DNA of 61,311 nucleotides from Paenibacillus terrae (GTDB lineage Bacteria > Bacillota > Bacilli > Paenibacillales > Paenibacillaceae), in the NCBI RefSeq assembly GCF_005217525.1, contig NZ_PNXQ01000011.1, positions 187,645 through 248,955 on the forward strand, read 5' to 3'. Shown here piece after piece: positions 37,612-47,498 of the stretch. The notes beneath the pieces are model-generated. The model was not told where the DNA came from and did not search any database. It saw nothing but the letters and a program-made list of their open reading frames with translations. The first letter of the stretch is position 1. Every line of letters starts with the position of its first letter. The position numbers and the translations under genes were made by a program.

Positions 37612-37926
37612 ATGGGCTTTCAAACCGAATTTAACTCGGTGTGCAAATTCAAAAGCGAACAGGAATTGTACGAACTGCTGGAATACGGACGCGGCAAAAT
37701 GGTTAAATCCGGTCTGCGTGTGTTCCCTACAGGTCAGAAGGTCATCGCTTACAGCGTGGACAATGAGGCAGTAGCCATCGTGCAGATTGTCGGCTGTATT
37801 GCCGAAATCAATTTTCAGGGCGACGAAGTGACCGAGGTTGAAATGATCCTCATTCGTAAGCTGAATGAAGAGGAAGCCAGAATTCAGACCGCATTGGCAG
37901 ATGAAATGTTTTTCGGAGCGCAATAG
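37612..37926 (+). CDS. Conserved hypothetical protein
   Basis: A soluble protein of 104 residues starting MGFQTEFNSVCKF, predicted alpha/beta with a hydrophobic core VAIVQIVGCIAEINF and a charged C-terminal helix. I do not recognise the family. The start ATG 37612 has AAAGGTGGCGG upstream. It follows ddl after 100 bases and may be co-transcribed. No function can be proposed. Confidence 0.7.
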   Translation: MGFQTEFNSVCKFKSEQELYELLEYGRGKMVKSGLRVFPTGQKVIAYSVDNEAVAIVQIVGCIAEINFQGDEVTEVEMILIRKLNEEEARIQTALADEMFFGAQ

Positions 37927-38203
37927 ACAGGTCAAGGACAGATGAATGCCGAATCAGAGAGTTATGCTGGAAGCCAAAAGCAAGGATGAAGCGTGTTCGG
38001 GCTGATGAAGGAACTGCGTGCGTGTATGAGAAGGTGACGGAGTGAAGATGCTAGATGGGGATTCGCATAAATTACGCCTTAAAGAATAGTGTTCGGCGGA
38101 TAAGTTCCCAAATAGAGAAACTTTATGGAATATATTGTGTATAATAGATTGTATAACTAGAAAAGCGGTACTTTAACAGAGATGGTTAAGAGACTGTGCT
38201 GTA

Positions 38204-39121
38204 ATGCAGCTTCGTAGACCACGTAACAATGATATAGAAAGTAGAGTGAACACGTTGAACGAACATGAAAACGAAAAGGTTCCCTATATTGTATCAGGAA
38301 AAAGCTATACCGCCGTGGCCATTAACGCAGCATCCAAAGCCGGGGAATGGATCAAAAGCAGACTGGGCACCGTTGAGCAGTTAAGCACCAAGCAATCCTC
38401 GACGGACCTTGTGACCGAAGTGGATAAAGGTGCGGAGCAGATGATCCGCAGACTGATTCTCACGCATTTTCCCGACCATGCCATTTTGGGCGAAGAGGGG
38501 GTAGAGCCAGGTGCCGAGGCATCGGCCCGTGCATTGGAGGCTGCTCGTGAAGAGGAATATTTGTGGATTATTGATCCGGTAGACGGCACAACTAATTTTG
38601 TTCACAGCCTGCCGTACTACAGTGTATCTATCGCCTTGGCCCACCGTGGAGAGGTGATTGTCGGTGTCATTTATGATCCGTCCCGCGACGAAATGTTTGT
38701 GGCTGAAAAAGGTAAAGGCGCGTATGTGCATGGCAATCCGATGAGGGCATCCAGAGAAGAAACACTGGGAGACAGTCTGGTGTGCATCGGCTTCCCGCCG
38801 GACCGCACTTTTGCACAGCCGCTGAATATGAAAATAACGCAGGTTCTTACGCCGCAGGTACGAGGCATTCGGGCACTCGGCTCGGCAGCCCTGCATCTGG
38901 CTTATGTGGCATCGGGACGGTTGTCAGCCTATTGTGAAATCGGTTTGAATGCCTGGGATGTAGCAGCGGGCGCTTTGCTGGTACAGGAATCGGGAGGAAC
39001 GATCACAGATACGCTCGGCAGACCTTATGACCTTAGCGTGCGACATATTGCAGCTACGAATACAGCTATTCATTCTCAACTCATTCAAGTACTGAAAGAA
39101 GCAGATGCAACTGGGTTATAA
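38204..39121 (+). CDS. Inositol monophosphatase-family phosphatase (SuhB-like)
   Basis: A Mg-dependent phosphatase of up to 305 residues. Metal-binding motifs are all present: GEEGVEPG (Glu), WIIDPVDGTTNFVHSLPYYS (the Asp-Pro-Val-Asp-Gly-Thr core), and WDVAAGALLVQESGG. The substrate could be inositol phosphate, or another small phosphate ester. The start is uncertain: ATG 38204 has no clear ribosome site, and GTG 38246 or TTG 38255 lie behind GAAAG-like sequence. Confidence 0.88.
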   Translation: MQLRRPRNNDIESRVNTLNEHENEKVPYIVSGKSYTAVAINAASKAGEWIKSRLGTVEQLSTKQSSTDLVTEVDKGAEQMIRRLILTHFPDHAILGEEGVEPGAEASARALEAAREEEYLWIIDPVDGTTNFVHSLPYYSVSIALAHRGEVIVGVIYDPSRDEMFVAEKGKGAYVHGNPMRASREETLGDSLVCIGFPPDRTFAQPLNMKITQVLTPQVRGIRALGSAALHLAYVASGRLSAYCEIGLNAWDVAAGALLVQESGGTITDTLGRPYDLSVRHIAATNTAIHSQLIQVLKEADATGL

Positions 39122-39158
39122 TACATCTATATCGCTTATCGCTGAAGGAGGAAGGATG

Positions 39159-39401
39159 ATGAGCCAATCCGAAGATTTGGAACGTGAGCTAAGTGAATTG
39201 CTGACGGAAGGCGAAATTCGTGAGAATGAAGCCAAAAAACGCGAACGGCTCACTCCTAAATATGAGGTGCGGATCCAAACCCATATTGACCCTATTGTGG
39301 AGGAGACGCGTAAATATCGCAGCATGGCAAGGGAACTGGACGACCGATACGATGAATATATGAGCAAGGCGGACAAATCGGAACCAACCGACCAACGCTG
39401 A
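39159..39401 (+). CDS. Small charged hypothetical protein
   Basis: About 80 residues, highly charged, and probably one long helix or coiled coil (SEDLERELSELLTEGE, KKRERLTPKYEVRIQTHID). AAGGAGG lies directly upstream (39145-39151), followed by tandem ATGs at 39156 and 39159. It lies 37 bases after the phosphatase gene and before a terminator, so it is probably co-transcribed with that gene. Family not recognised. Confidence 0.7.
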   Translation: MSQSEDLERELSELLTEGEIRENEAKKRERLTPKYEVRIQTHIDPIVEETRKYRSMARELDDRYDEYMSKADKSEPTDQR

Positions 39402-39410
39402 GCGAACACA

Positions 39411-39448
39411 AATACCTCTTGCCTAATGACCAAGGCTTGGGGTATTTT
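39411..39448 (+). terminator. Stem-loop terminator
   Basis: AATACCTCTTGCC pairs imperfectly with GGCTTGGGGTATT, followed by TTTTG. It ends the unit before the histidine kinase gene. Confidence 0.55.
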
Positions 39449-39524
39449 GTATGATGTACAGCTTTATCGGACAATCTCCATTCCAGGCTGGAACAGGCAG
39501 GACGAGTGAAGGAGGCGACATCTA

Positions 39525-41306
39525 CTGATCACTTATTTTAAAAGCGCTTTCAAAAATGCCGGAATCCATCATAAAATGGTACTGCTGATTACAGTGCTCA
39601 TGCTGGTTAATTTTGCAGTTGTTGCAGTCATACTTAAATACGTATTTCATATTTATGATAATCAAATGTATAAAAAGACATCCGAAGTACTCAATATTTC
39701 TTCAATCGGCATTGAAAATGAGCTGAAGGATGTGGAAAAAGTTACTTTCAAGGTGACAACAGACGAACAGCTTCAGCGTTATTTACTACAATTGGAAAAG
39801 GAAACCTCACCTTACGTCAAAATGGTGCTGCGTAAAAAAATAACGAACAGGCTTATCGCCTTCGCCGGCTCTGAAACTTATATTTACTCTATGATGGTGA
39901 TCGACAAAGAAGGTCAAGTCATGAGTGCGGGCAACCGCGAGGGCATTCCCCAGGAGCTTCGCTCCACCCTGTCTATGCTGGCAGACGAATATGACGGTTC
40001 CAACGCATGGTATGTAGCGGGTCACTCCTCCTTGCTCGCTGCGAGGCAGTTTAAATCCTTTACGGATTCCAACTTTACCCTGAACGGACTCGGAACGCTG
40101 GCGATTCGTGTACGAATTGACCGGATTGTAGCCGACCGTGTACAGACTTCTGGTGGTGACGGACAGCTAATGATCACCGATGGAAGGCGTATGGTCTATC
40201 CCGAAGCACCGCTTTTGAATGACAGCGATATGCTGGCCGAGCTTGGGCGGAAGCAGCCTTATGGTATTGCAACCTACACAGGCGGAACCTTTTTTGCAGC
40301 TCAAACCAAATCCTCTTATACGGGCTGGACGTATTTGCATATGACCCCCTTCGACGACATGTTTCGCAGTATTACGATCATCAAAGAAATTGTAAGCGCT
40401 ATTTTTGTCATTATGCTTCTGATCGCGCTGGCACTGGGAGCCCGATTATCTGGCAGTATTACGAAGCCGATCGTTCAATTAATCCAGAACATGCGTAAAA
40501 TTGAACAAGGAGATCTCGACCGTCTGGAGGAGGAAGCACTCGGCGTGGTTCCTCTATCCACACAGGATGAGGTGGGCTTGCTGCACCGGACCTATAAGAA
40601 GATGATCCGCCGTATCCGTGAGCTAATTAATGAAAATGTTGCAAAGCAGCTATTGCTGCGGGAGACGGAGCTAAAGGCGCTTCAGGCGCAGATTAATCCA
40701 CATTTTTTGTATAACACGCTGGAGTCTGTGAACTGGCTCGCAAAGGCGAATAAGCAGGATCGTATCTCGGAAATGGTGGAGGCGCTGGCCTTTCTGTTGC
40801 GCAGTGCAGTCAGTTTTGAGGAACAGCTCATTCCACTTCGGAAAGAGTTGGACATTGTGAGAAGTTATGTAACGATCCAAAGAACACGCTTCGACGAACG
40901 TCTCGTTTTCCATCTGGATGTTCCCGAAGAACTGATGGACGCGCAGATTCCAAAGCTGACGCTCCAGCCCTTGGTGGAGAATGCGATTCATTATGCGCTG
41001 GAGCCGCGAATTGAGCCATGTCGGATTGCTATCATTGCCCGGGAGCAAGAAGGTGCGTTGTTGCTTAGAGTCGAGGATGACGGACCGGGCATGACGCAGG
41101 ATTTTTTGGAGCAGCTTCGGAGCGGGCAGGTCGCTACACGGGGGCAGGGTATTGGGCTTGCGAACATTCAGGAGCGGATTGACCTGACGTTTGGTACACC
41201 ATGGGGCATAGAACTGCACAGTGAGTCAGGAACAGGAACGTCGATTCATGTCTGTATTCCATATGTGAAAGGGGATCAGGATCATGTACAAGGTGCTGTT
41301 GGTTGA
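39525..41306 (+). CDS. Sensor histidine kinase, YesM-like
   Basis: A membrane kinase that likely senses an extracellular sugar. From ATG 39576 it has 576 residues; but the strong ribosome site AAGGAGG (39509-39515) lies 9 bases before an in-frame CTG at 39525, and no ATG, GTG or TTG occurs between the previous stop and 39576. I therefore propose a CTG start, which adds 17 residues (ITYFKSAFKNAGIHHK). Then: TM, an extracellular domain, TM, HAMP, His_kinase (LQAQINPHFLYNTLESVNW), HATPase. It overlaps the response regulator gene by 23 bases. Confidence 0.85.
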   Translation: MITYFKSAFKNAGIHHKMVLLITVLMLVNFAVVAVILKYVFHIYDNQMYKKTSEVLNISSIGIENELKDVEKVTFKVTTDEQLQRYLLQLEKETSPYVKMVLRKKITNRLIAFAGSETYIYSMMVIDKEGQVMSAGNREGIPQELRSTLSMLADEYDGSNAWYVAGHSSLLAARQFKSFTDSNFTLNGLGTLAIRVRIDRIVADRVQTSGGDGQLMITDGRRMVYPEAPLLNDSDMLAELGRKQPYGIATYTGGTFFAAQTKSSYTGWTYLHMTPFDDMFRSITIIKEIVSAIFVIMLLIALALGARLSGSITKPIVQLIQNMRKIEQGDLDRLEEEALGVVPLSTQDEVGLLHRTYKKMIRRIRELINENVAKQLLLRETELKALQAQINPHFLYNTLESVNWLAKANKQDRISEMVEALAFLLRSAVSFEEQLIPLRKELDIVRSYVTIQRTRFDERLVFHLDVPEELMDAQIPKLTLQPLVENAIHYALEPRIEPCRIAIIAREQEGALLLRVEDDGPGMTQDFLEQLRSGQVATRGQGIGLANIQERIDLTFGTPWGIELHSESGTGTSIHVCIPYVKGDQDHVQGAVG

Positions 41307-42843
41307 TGATGAGCGTATGATTTTGGAAGGCATATCACAGGTGGTCGATTGGGGCAAGGCTGGTACGAGGCTGGTCGGTACGGCACGTAATGGGATTGAG
41401 GCGTATGATCAGATTCAGGCCAGCCCGCCTGATTTTGTCATTAGCGATATCTCTATGCCCGGACTGGACGGAATTGGACTGGTGGAGAGAACGACGGAGC
41501 ATTTTCCGGACGTCCGCTTCATTCTGCTGTCTGGTTATAAGGATTTTGATTATGCCTGTCGTGCCATGCAATACGGAGTAAAACATTATTTGTTAAAGCC
41601 CTGCAACGAGCGTCAAATTCATGAGGCGTTGACCGAGTTGGGGCAGGAACGGGAGGAGCAGGAGGAACGCAAGCAGTTCGTGAACCGGATGAAGCTTGAT
41701 TTTCAGCGTATGCTGCCTCATGTGAAGGAGCATTTTTTGAAGGAGTTTATTTCCTATAAAACTTACGGCAGTCGGGATATCGCTTTTTATGAGCGGTTAT
41801 TCGGTCTGGAGCTGCAAGATAAGCAGGTTCGAATGCTGCTGCTGCGAGTCGAGGAATCCCATGAGCCGGAGCATCTGTTTGCCCTGCAAAATATTGCGGC
41901 GGATTTAATGGACGATGTATTGCTTGGGACGACCATGCAAGGACAACTGCTCATCGTGCTGGAAAGCGGGAACGATACGTCCAGGCTTATGGAGCAGCTT
42001 GACGCGGTACGTGCGACGTTTCGCCGTTTTTACAAGCTGGAGGTGACAGTCGCAGTTAGCGAGTCGGATAGTATGCAGCATTCACGCGGGATGTATCGGG
42101 AGACGCTGCATTGTATGAATCACCGTTTTTACACCGGAGAGGGCAGTCTGATTACCAAGGAGGATCTGGCGGCCGCAGAACCTCGGGAGATGGCCGATCT
42201 GGAGCTGGACGAAGAGAAGTTCGGCCTGCTGATTAAGGCGGGGAATACGGAGGAGGTGGTGCAGGAGGTAGATCGGCTGTTCGGTATCCTGTCCCGTATG
42301 AAGCTGGAAATTTCCGTGACCCGCTCCTATGTGCTTCAACTGTATGCAGCCATGATTCGCATATGTCCCGAGGAGGAACGCGCGGCATTCACCAGCCGAA
42401 TGGTCGTGCTGGCTGAGCACAAAACGCTTGCTTCTCTTAAATCCTTCGTGCAGGAAGCCGCCGGACGAATGACCGCAATTTACTATAAAAGCAATGTGTA
42501 CCGCCAGTCCTCCACCGTTAATAAAATGATCACCATCATCGAGCAAAACTACAGAAAATCCGATTTGTCACTGAATGGAGTGGCAGGCCAAATGCTGTAT
42601 ATGAATTCTGACTATTTAGGAAAAATCTTCAAAAAGGTGACGGGGGAAAACTTTTCGCATTACGTCAATCGCTACCGGATCGAGCGGGCAGCAGAGCATA
42701 TTCGGGAGACGGGAGACGTGAAGGTATTCGAGCTGGCCGAATGGTTCGGCTTCGGCGGAAACGCCCAATATTTCAGCCAGGTATTCAAAAAATGGGCGGG
42801 TATGACGCCATCGGAGTATATTAAATCACAGGAACGGGGATGA
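41284..42843 (+). CDS. AraC-type response regulator, YesN-like
   Basis: A regulator of 519 residues. Residues 1-120 are the receiver domain, with phosphoacceptor Asp55 (FVISDISMPGLDG), acidic pair VDDE at 8-10, and LLKP Lys near residue 105. A middle region (140-400) of the kind found in this family follows, then two AraC helix-turn-helix motifs (LSLNGVAGQMLYMNSDYLGK, FELAEWFGFGGNAQYFSQVF). Paired with the upstream kinase, it probably activates the downstream sugar operon. Confidence 0.92.
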   Translation: MYKVLLVDDERMILEGISQVVDWGKAGTRLVGTARNGIEAYDQIQASPPDFVISDISMPGLDGIGLVERTTEHFPDVRFILLSGYKDFDYACRAMQYGVKHYLLKPCNERQIHEALTELGQEREEQEERKQFVNRMKLDFQRMLPHVKEHFLKEFISYKTYGSRDIAFYERLFGLELQDKQVRMLLLRVEESHEPEHLFALQNIAADLMDDVLLGTTMQGQLLIVLESGNDTSRLMEQLDAVRATFRRFYKLEVTVAVSESDSMQHSRGMYRETLHCMNHRFYTGEGSLITKEDLAAAEPREMADLELDEEKFGLLIKAGNTEEVVQEVDRLFGILSRMKLEISVTRSYVLQLYAAMIRICPEEERAAFTSRMVVLAEHKTLASLKSFVQEAAGRMTAIYYKSNVYRQSSTVNKMITIIEQNYRKSDLSLNGVAGQMLYMNSDYLGKIFKKVTGENFSHYVNRYRIERAAEHIRETGDVKVFELAEWFGFGGNAQYFSQVFKKWAGMTPSEYIKSQERG

Positions 42844-42935
42844 GCGCTGGAGCCCCTCTGTTTTTTAAACCCAGGAAACCTGATTTGTGTATTCCAATGT
42901 TTCGCTGCTTTTGGGAAAATAACAACAGGAGCAAA

Positions 42936-42971
42936 TGTAAACGCTATCAAATTGGCGTAAATACGTTATCA
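42936..42971. promoter_or_regulatory. Two cre-like sites upstream of the sugar importer operon
   Basis: TGTAAACGCTATCA (42936-42949) is a perfect match to the CcpA cre consensus TGWAANCGNTNWCA. TAAATACGTTATCA (42958-42971) matches 12 of 14 positions. Their starts are 22 bases apart, about two helical turns. They lie 69 bases upstream of the SBP start. Carbon catabolite repression by CcpA-HPr is the established reading of such sites. Confidence 0.65.
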
Positions 42972-43017
42972 CTTGTAACACAGCTCCTTTCAAGAACAGC
43001 GAAAAGGGGAGAGATAG

Positions 43018-44310
43018 GTGGGCAAAAAAGGATGGTTTCTGATCATAGCCATGCTGCTCGTATTGACGACGGCATGCAGCGGAGCAAATGACGGCGGCAA
43101 TTCGGGCACAAGTGCAGACGGGAAGGTAAAGCTACGGATCGCCTGGTGGGGGTCGGATACGCGTCATGAATATACGCAGAAGGTCGTCGATCTGTATAAG
43201 CAGAAAAATCCGAATGTGACGATTGATGTGGAATACGCCTCTTTTGATGACTATTGGAAAAAGCTCGCCCCGCAGGCTGCGGCAAACCAACTGCCGGATA
43301 TTGTGCAAATGGACATTTCGTACATTAGCCAATATGCGAAGAATGGCCAACTTGAGGATCTTGCGCCTTACTTGAATCAAAAAATTCAGGTCGCTGATGT
43401 GAACGAAAATGTACTCAAAACCGGCGTAATTGCCGGAAAGCAATATGGTATTCCAACAGGCGTTAATGTTCTGGGCTTCCAGTATGACCCGGCGTTGCTC
43501 AAAAAAGCGGGCATAGATAAAATTCCTGACAACTGGACATGGGATCAATACAAAGAGCTGGCTCTGAAGGCAGCCTCCAATAAAGTTCACTTCGATAGCA
43601 CTATGGCTGCCGATATCTTCTTCCACTACTATTTGCGTACACATGGAAAGTCTCTCTACAATGCGGAAGGAACAGGCTTGGGGTATGACGACGATAAGCT
43701 GTTTGCCGATTTCTTTGGCGGATTGGCTGATCTCATTAAAAAAGGGGCGACCCCGACTCCTGAAATTATGAACCAAACCAAGGGCATTCTTGAAGAATCC
43801 GATATCGTAAAAGGAACGGGCATCGGAATCTGGCAGTGGTCCAATCAGTATGTGGGCTTACAGCAGGTCGTCAACCGTCCGATGGAGCTAGCGCCGATGT
43901 TTGGACCGAATATGGAAAAAGGCATCTACATGCAGCCTACGATGTACTGGACAGTCGCTGCCCGTTCTCAGGTGAAGGATGAGGCCGCCAAGTTTATTGA
44001 TTTCTGGATGAACGATGTAGAAGCGAATAAGTTGATTAAAGGCGAGCGGGGCGTGCCGATTTCCGCTAAAATCAAGGAAGCTGTAGCGCCTGAGTTGAGC
44101 GAGGCTACGAAGCAGGTGTTTGATTTTGTGGCTTCCATGGAGCCAAAGGCTTCTCCAATGAGCCCACCGCCGCCAGTCGGATCACCGGAAGTGATTGCGA
44201 CCCTGACCGATTATATTGAGCAGGTCAATTTCGGGCAGATGACAGCGGAGGATGCAGCGGCCAAATTCCGGGCTGATGCGAATACCATCCTTGCGAATAA
44301 CAAGCAGTAA
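43018..44310 (+). CDS. ABC sugar transporter, substrate-binding lipoprotein
   Basis: Extracellular solute-binding protein of 430 residues, anchored as a lipoprotein: signal peptide WFLIIAMLLVLTTACSG with Cys20 in the lipobox LTTAC. The body has the family 1 (maltose-binding type) fold, with WWGSDTRHEYTQKVV and QLPDIVQMDISYISQYA. Downstream genes predict rhamnogalacturonan-derived oligosaccharides as the ligand. GGGGAGAG precedes GTG 43018. The match is to YesO/LplA-type proteins. Confidence 0.9.
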   Translation: MGKKGWFLIIAMLLVLTTACSGANDGGNSGTSADGKVKLRIAWWGSDTRHEYTQKVVDLYKQKNPNVTIDVEYASFDDYWKKLAPQAAANQLPDIVQMDISYISQYAKNGQLEDLAPYLNQKIQVADVNENVLKTGVIAGKQYGIPTGVNVLGFQYDPALLKKAGIDKIPDNWTWDQYKELALKAASNKVHFDSTMAADIFFHYYLRTHGKSLYNAEGTGLGYDDDKLFADFFGGLADLIKKGATPTPEIMNQTKGILEESDIVKGTGIGIWQWSNQYVGLQQVVNRPMELAPMFGPNMEKGIYMQPTMYWTVAARSQVKDEAAKFIDFWMNDVEANKLIKGERGVPISAKIKEAVAPELSEATKQVFDFVASMEPKASPMSPPPPVGSPEVIATLTDYIEQVNFGQMTAEDAAAKFRADANTILANNKQ

Positions 44311-44380
44311 TCAGCGCAATGGAATCAGGATGGGCCTGACAGACACCGCTTTAACATAGGGACGAAGGCTAGTTTCGTTA

Positions 44381-44422
44381 GGCTAACCGTGCGTAGAGAT
44401 GGCATGATACGCACGGTTAACC
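44381..44422 (+). other. Strong intercistronic hairpin between SBP and permease genes
   Basis: A 15-base stem with one mismatch: TAACCGTGCGTA at 44384-44395 pairs with TACGCACGGTTA at 44408-44419, extended by GG/CC. No T-run follows, so it is not a standard terminator. Such hairpins protect upstream mRNA and give more binding protein than permease; that role is inference. Confidence 0.6.
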
Positions 44423-44536
44423 CGACGAACGAACCGCGAAGTTTTCTTTATATACTTCATAACAAAATACATGTAACAACGATTTATCGATATAATGATT
44501 TGATTTGGCAGCAAAATGTAACAGAAGGGAGGCTTG

Positions 44537-45445
44537 ATGAGCTTGCGAAACCATCAGAGCTTGAGAGCCAATATGACCGGATATGCGTTTATCAGCCCGT
44601 TTATTGTGGGCTTTCTGGCGTTTACGTTAATTCCGATGTTTATTTCATTGTATCTGTCCTTTACAAGCTACAATTTGTTCACCCCGCCCAAATGGATTGG
44701 TCTGGGGAACTTCGAGAAAATGTTCACAGGCGACCCGAAATACTGGAATTCAATCCGAGTCACGTTTACGTATGTACTGGTTGGCGTACCGCTGCGACTG
44801 ATTTTTGCGCTGTTCGTGGCTATGATTTTGAATACCAAATCGCGCATGGTCGGCACGTATCGGACGATGTATTACCTGCCGTCCATTATCGGAGGCAGTG
44901 TTGCGGTGTCCATCATGTGGCGGAACATTTTCAGCAATGAGGGTATTGTTAACAGCTTGCTTTCAGCCTTGGGAGCGACTCCCGTAAAATGGTTTGGTGA
45001 TCCGAATGCTTCGCTTACAATGCTGATCACTCTGTCCGTATGGCAATTTGGTTCCTCCATGCTGATTTTTCTGGCAGGATTGAAGAATATTCCTGTTGAA
45101 TTGTACGAGGCGTCCGGCGTAGATGGTGCTTCGCCCGTACGAAAATTTTTCAGTATTACGCTGCCGCTGCTTAGTCCAATTATTCTATTTAACCTGATTA
45201 TGCAGACGATCAGTGCCTTTATGACCTTCGTTCCGGCGTATGTTATTTCCAAGGGCGAGGGAGGTCCAATGGATGGAACGATGTTGCATTCACTGTATCT
45301 GTTCCGGCAGGCGTTTATGTTCAGCAATATGGGATATGCGGCGGCCATGGCCTGGGTCATGCTCATTATGATTGCGATCCTGACAGCGATATTATTTATA
45401 TCCTCCAAATACTGGGTATTCTATGAAACGGAAAAGGGGCGCTGA
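44537..45445 (+). CDS. ABC sugar permease (first subunit)
   Basis: An inner-membrane permease of 302 residues with six predicted helices, MalF type. The EAA loop that contacts the ATPase is [20 protein letters not shown]. The ribosome site AAGGGAGG lies five bases before ATG 44537; a TTG at 44534 is also possible. No ATPase gene is in the operon, as is usual for YesP/LplB-type systems, which borrow the shared MsmX-type ATPase. Confidence 0.9.
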   Translation: MSLRNHQSLRANMTGYAFISPFIVGFLAFTLIPMFISLYLSFTSYNLFTPPKWIGLGNFEKMFTGDPKYWNSIRVTFTYVLVGVPLRLIFALFVAMILNTKSRMVGTYRTMYYLPSIIGGSVAVSIMWRNIFSNEGIVNSLLSALGATPVKWFGDPNASLTMLITLSVWQFGSSMLIFLAGLKNIPVELYEASGVDGASPVRKFFSITLPLLSPIILFNLIMQTISAFMTFVPAYVISKGEGGPMDGTMLHSLYLFRQAFMFSNMGYAAAMAWVMLIMIAILTAILFISSKYWVFYETEKGR

Positions 45446-45450
45446 TACCG

Positions 45451-46290
45451 ATGGCATGGAAAACGTTCAAATGGCCAATTTATCACATTCTGGTCGCTGC
45501 ACTGGCGCTCCTGATGCTGTATCCCGTGTTTTGGATGCTGTTCAGCTCGTTTAAAGAAAGTCGGACGATATTCGTCACGGCCTCCTCACTTTTCCCTACA
45601 GAATGGATCTGGCAAAACTATGTAACAGGCTGGAAAGGCACAACGGGGTATAACTTTGGCACATATATTATGAATTCGCTCACGATCGTAGTGATTTCAA
45701 CGATTGGAGCCGTGCTTTCCTCCTCATTGATCGCATTTGGCTTTGCACGTTTGAAATTCAGAGGACGTAACTTGTGGTTTGCCCTGATGATGGTGACGCT
45801 GATGCTGCCAGGGGATGTGGTACTGGTACCGCAATATATTATTTTCACCAAGCTAGGGTGGATCAATACGATCTTGCCGCTGGTAGTGCCGTCGTTTTTC
45901 GGAATGCCGTTCTTCATCTTCCTGATGGTTCAGTTTATACGGACGATACCGGCAGAGTTGGATGAAGCGGCTACGATTGACGGATGCGGCAAGTTCCGGC
46001 TGTATTTTCGAATTATTTTGCCCCTGCTCAAATCCTCACTGGCTACGGCGGCCATCTTTTCTTTCTACTGGAAGTGGGAGGATTTGCTCGGTCCGGTACT
46101 GTATCTGAACTCGCCGGATAAATATACCGTTTCGATTGCACTCAAAATGTTTCTCGACAGCGAGTCTGCCTCCAACTGGGGAGGGATGTTCGCCATGTCT
46201 ATCTTAAGCTTGCTACCGGTTATCGCTGTATTCTTCGCCTTCCAGAAGCAGATTGTAGAAGGAATGAGTACAAGTGGCTTGAAGGGATAA
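45451..46290 (+). CDS. ABC sugar permease (second subunit)
   Basis: The second permease, MalG type, 279 residues and six helices. The EAA loop reads [20 protein letters not shown]. It starts five bases after the first permease stop, with AAGGGG before it, indicating translational coupling. It resembles YesQ/LplC. Confidence 0.92.
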   Translation: MAWKTFKWPIYHILVAALALLMLYPVFWMLFSSFKESRTIFVTASSLFPTEWIWQNYVTGWKGTTGYNFGTYIMNSLTIVVISTIGAVLSSSLIAFGFARLKFRGRNLWFALMMVTLMLPGDVVLVPQYIIFTKLGWINTILPLVVPSFFGMPFFIFLMVQFIRTIPAELDEAATIDGCGKFRLYFRIILPLLKSSLATAAIFSFYWKWEDLLGPVLYLNSPDKYTVSIALKMFLDSESASNWGGMFAMSILSLLPVIAVFFAFQKQIVEGMSTSGLKG

Positions 46291-46327
46291 AGTGGGGCTT
46301 AAGGGCTATCGCGGAGAGGTGAATGGA

Positions 46328-47455
46328 ATGTGGAAGTTTGATTTTGGTCCGGGTGAGCCTGTGGATGGCTACACGGGAGTACCCCCGGATTGCTCGTACA
46401 CTGCCGAGCAGGGCTACGGCTTCGAGAACGTGGATCATGTGTATGGTCGGGAAAGGCGATTATACGGCGTAACCGCACCCAAGGATACGCTCACACGGCT
46501 GCGAAGCCGCTTTTGCATCCCGCTGGGGACTGCGTTTGTCGCCGATGTACCGGAGGACGGGACGTATCTCGTCACCGTGCTGCTCGGCGATCCGCTCGCG
46601 GAGACGCTCACGCGGCTCAAAGCCGGCGAGGGCAAGCATGTGCTGCCCCCGTTACACACGCTGCCGGGCCAGTTCACAGAGGCCCGGTTTGCGGTGCCCA
46701 TCAGGGGCGGCAAGCTGAGCCTCGCCGTATCGGGCACCGCGCCGAGGCTCAATGCGCTGGAGATAGCACCAGCGCCACAGACCCTCCGGCTATTCCTGGC
46801 CGGAGATTCCACCGTTACGGATCAGGACGCGTCCGGCTATCCGTATACAGGCTGGGGCCAGGCTTTGCCAGCCCTGTTCAAGCATGATGTGTGCGTGGAT
46901 AATCACGCCGTGTCGGGAAGAAGCTCCAAAAGCTTCGTGGACGAAGGGCGGCTGGACGTCATTTTGGCCGAAATGAAGGCAGGAGACTTCCTGTTCATCC
47001 AGTTCGGTCATAATGATCAGAAGCCGGACCCGGAACGGGCTACAGAGCCTTTTACAACCTATAAGGAGCATCTGCGCCTCTATATCGACGGAGCCAGAAG
47101 CCGTGGGGCTACTCCAGTGCTGGTTACGCCTGTACACCGCCGTTGTTTTAACGGGGACGGTACACTGTCCGACACACATGGTGACTATGTAACAGCGGTT
47201 CGTGAGCTGGCGGAAGAGGCGAACGTGCCGTTGATTGACTTGGCTGCCCGCACGCAGGAGTTATATGAGCGGTTGGGTCCCGAGGCAAGCAAAGAGCTCT
47301 TTATGTGGCTACTGCCTGGTGAATACATGAACTTTTCCAGTGGCTTGGAGGATAATACACATTTTCATGAGAACGGTGCGGTCTGTATTGGAGACATGGT
47401 GGTGGATGCTGTGAAGGAGCTGGATTTGCAGCCCTTACGCATGTATTTGCGATAG
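46328..47455 (+). CDS. Rhamnogalacturonan acetylesterase-like SGNH hydrolase (RhgT-like, CE12)
   Basis: Deacetylates pectic oligosaccharides. It has 375 residues and no signal peptide, so it acts inside the cell on imported material. The N-terminal 150 residues are a beta-rich domain starting MWKFDFGPGEP. The SGNH blocks follow: Ser in LFLAGDSTVTD, Gly in NHAVSGRSSKSF, Asn in QFGHNDQKPD, and the Asp-His pair in DNTHFHENGA. GAGAGGTG (46313-46320) fixes ATG 46328. The region 46380-46790 is notably G+C-rich. Confidence 0.88.
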   Translation: MWKFDFGPGEPVDGYTGVPPDCSYTAEQGYGFENVDHVYGRERRLYGVTAPKDTLTRLRSRFCIPLGTAFVADVPEDGTYLVTVLLGDPLAETLTRLKAGEGKHVLPPLHTLPGQFTEARFAVPIRGGKLSLAVSGTAPRLNALEIAPAPQTLRLFLAGDSTVTDQDASGYPYTGWGQALPALFKHDVCVDNHAVSGRSSKSFVDEGRLDVILAEMKAGDFLFIQFGHNDQKPDPERATEPFTTYKEHLRLYIDGARSRGATPVLVTPVHRRCFNGDGTLSDTHGDYVTAVRELAEEANVPLIDLAARTQELYERLGPEASKELFMWLLPGEYMNFSSGLEDNTHFHENGAVCIGDMVVDAVKELDLQPLRMYLR

Positions 47456-47498
47456 ACGGACAGATTGTTCTCGAACAGGTGTCAAGGAGGCAGTTAAC

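Noticed and set aside
39539..39552. cre-like sequence TAAAAGCGCTTTCA (13/14)
   Set aside because: It lies inside the proposed start region of the histidine kinase gene and is explained by codons for FKSAF; its match to cre is not enough alone.
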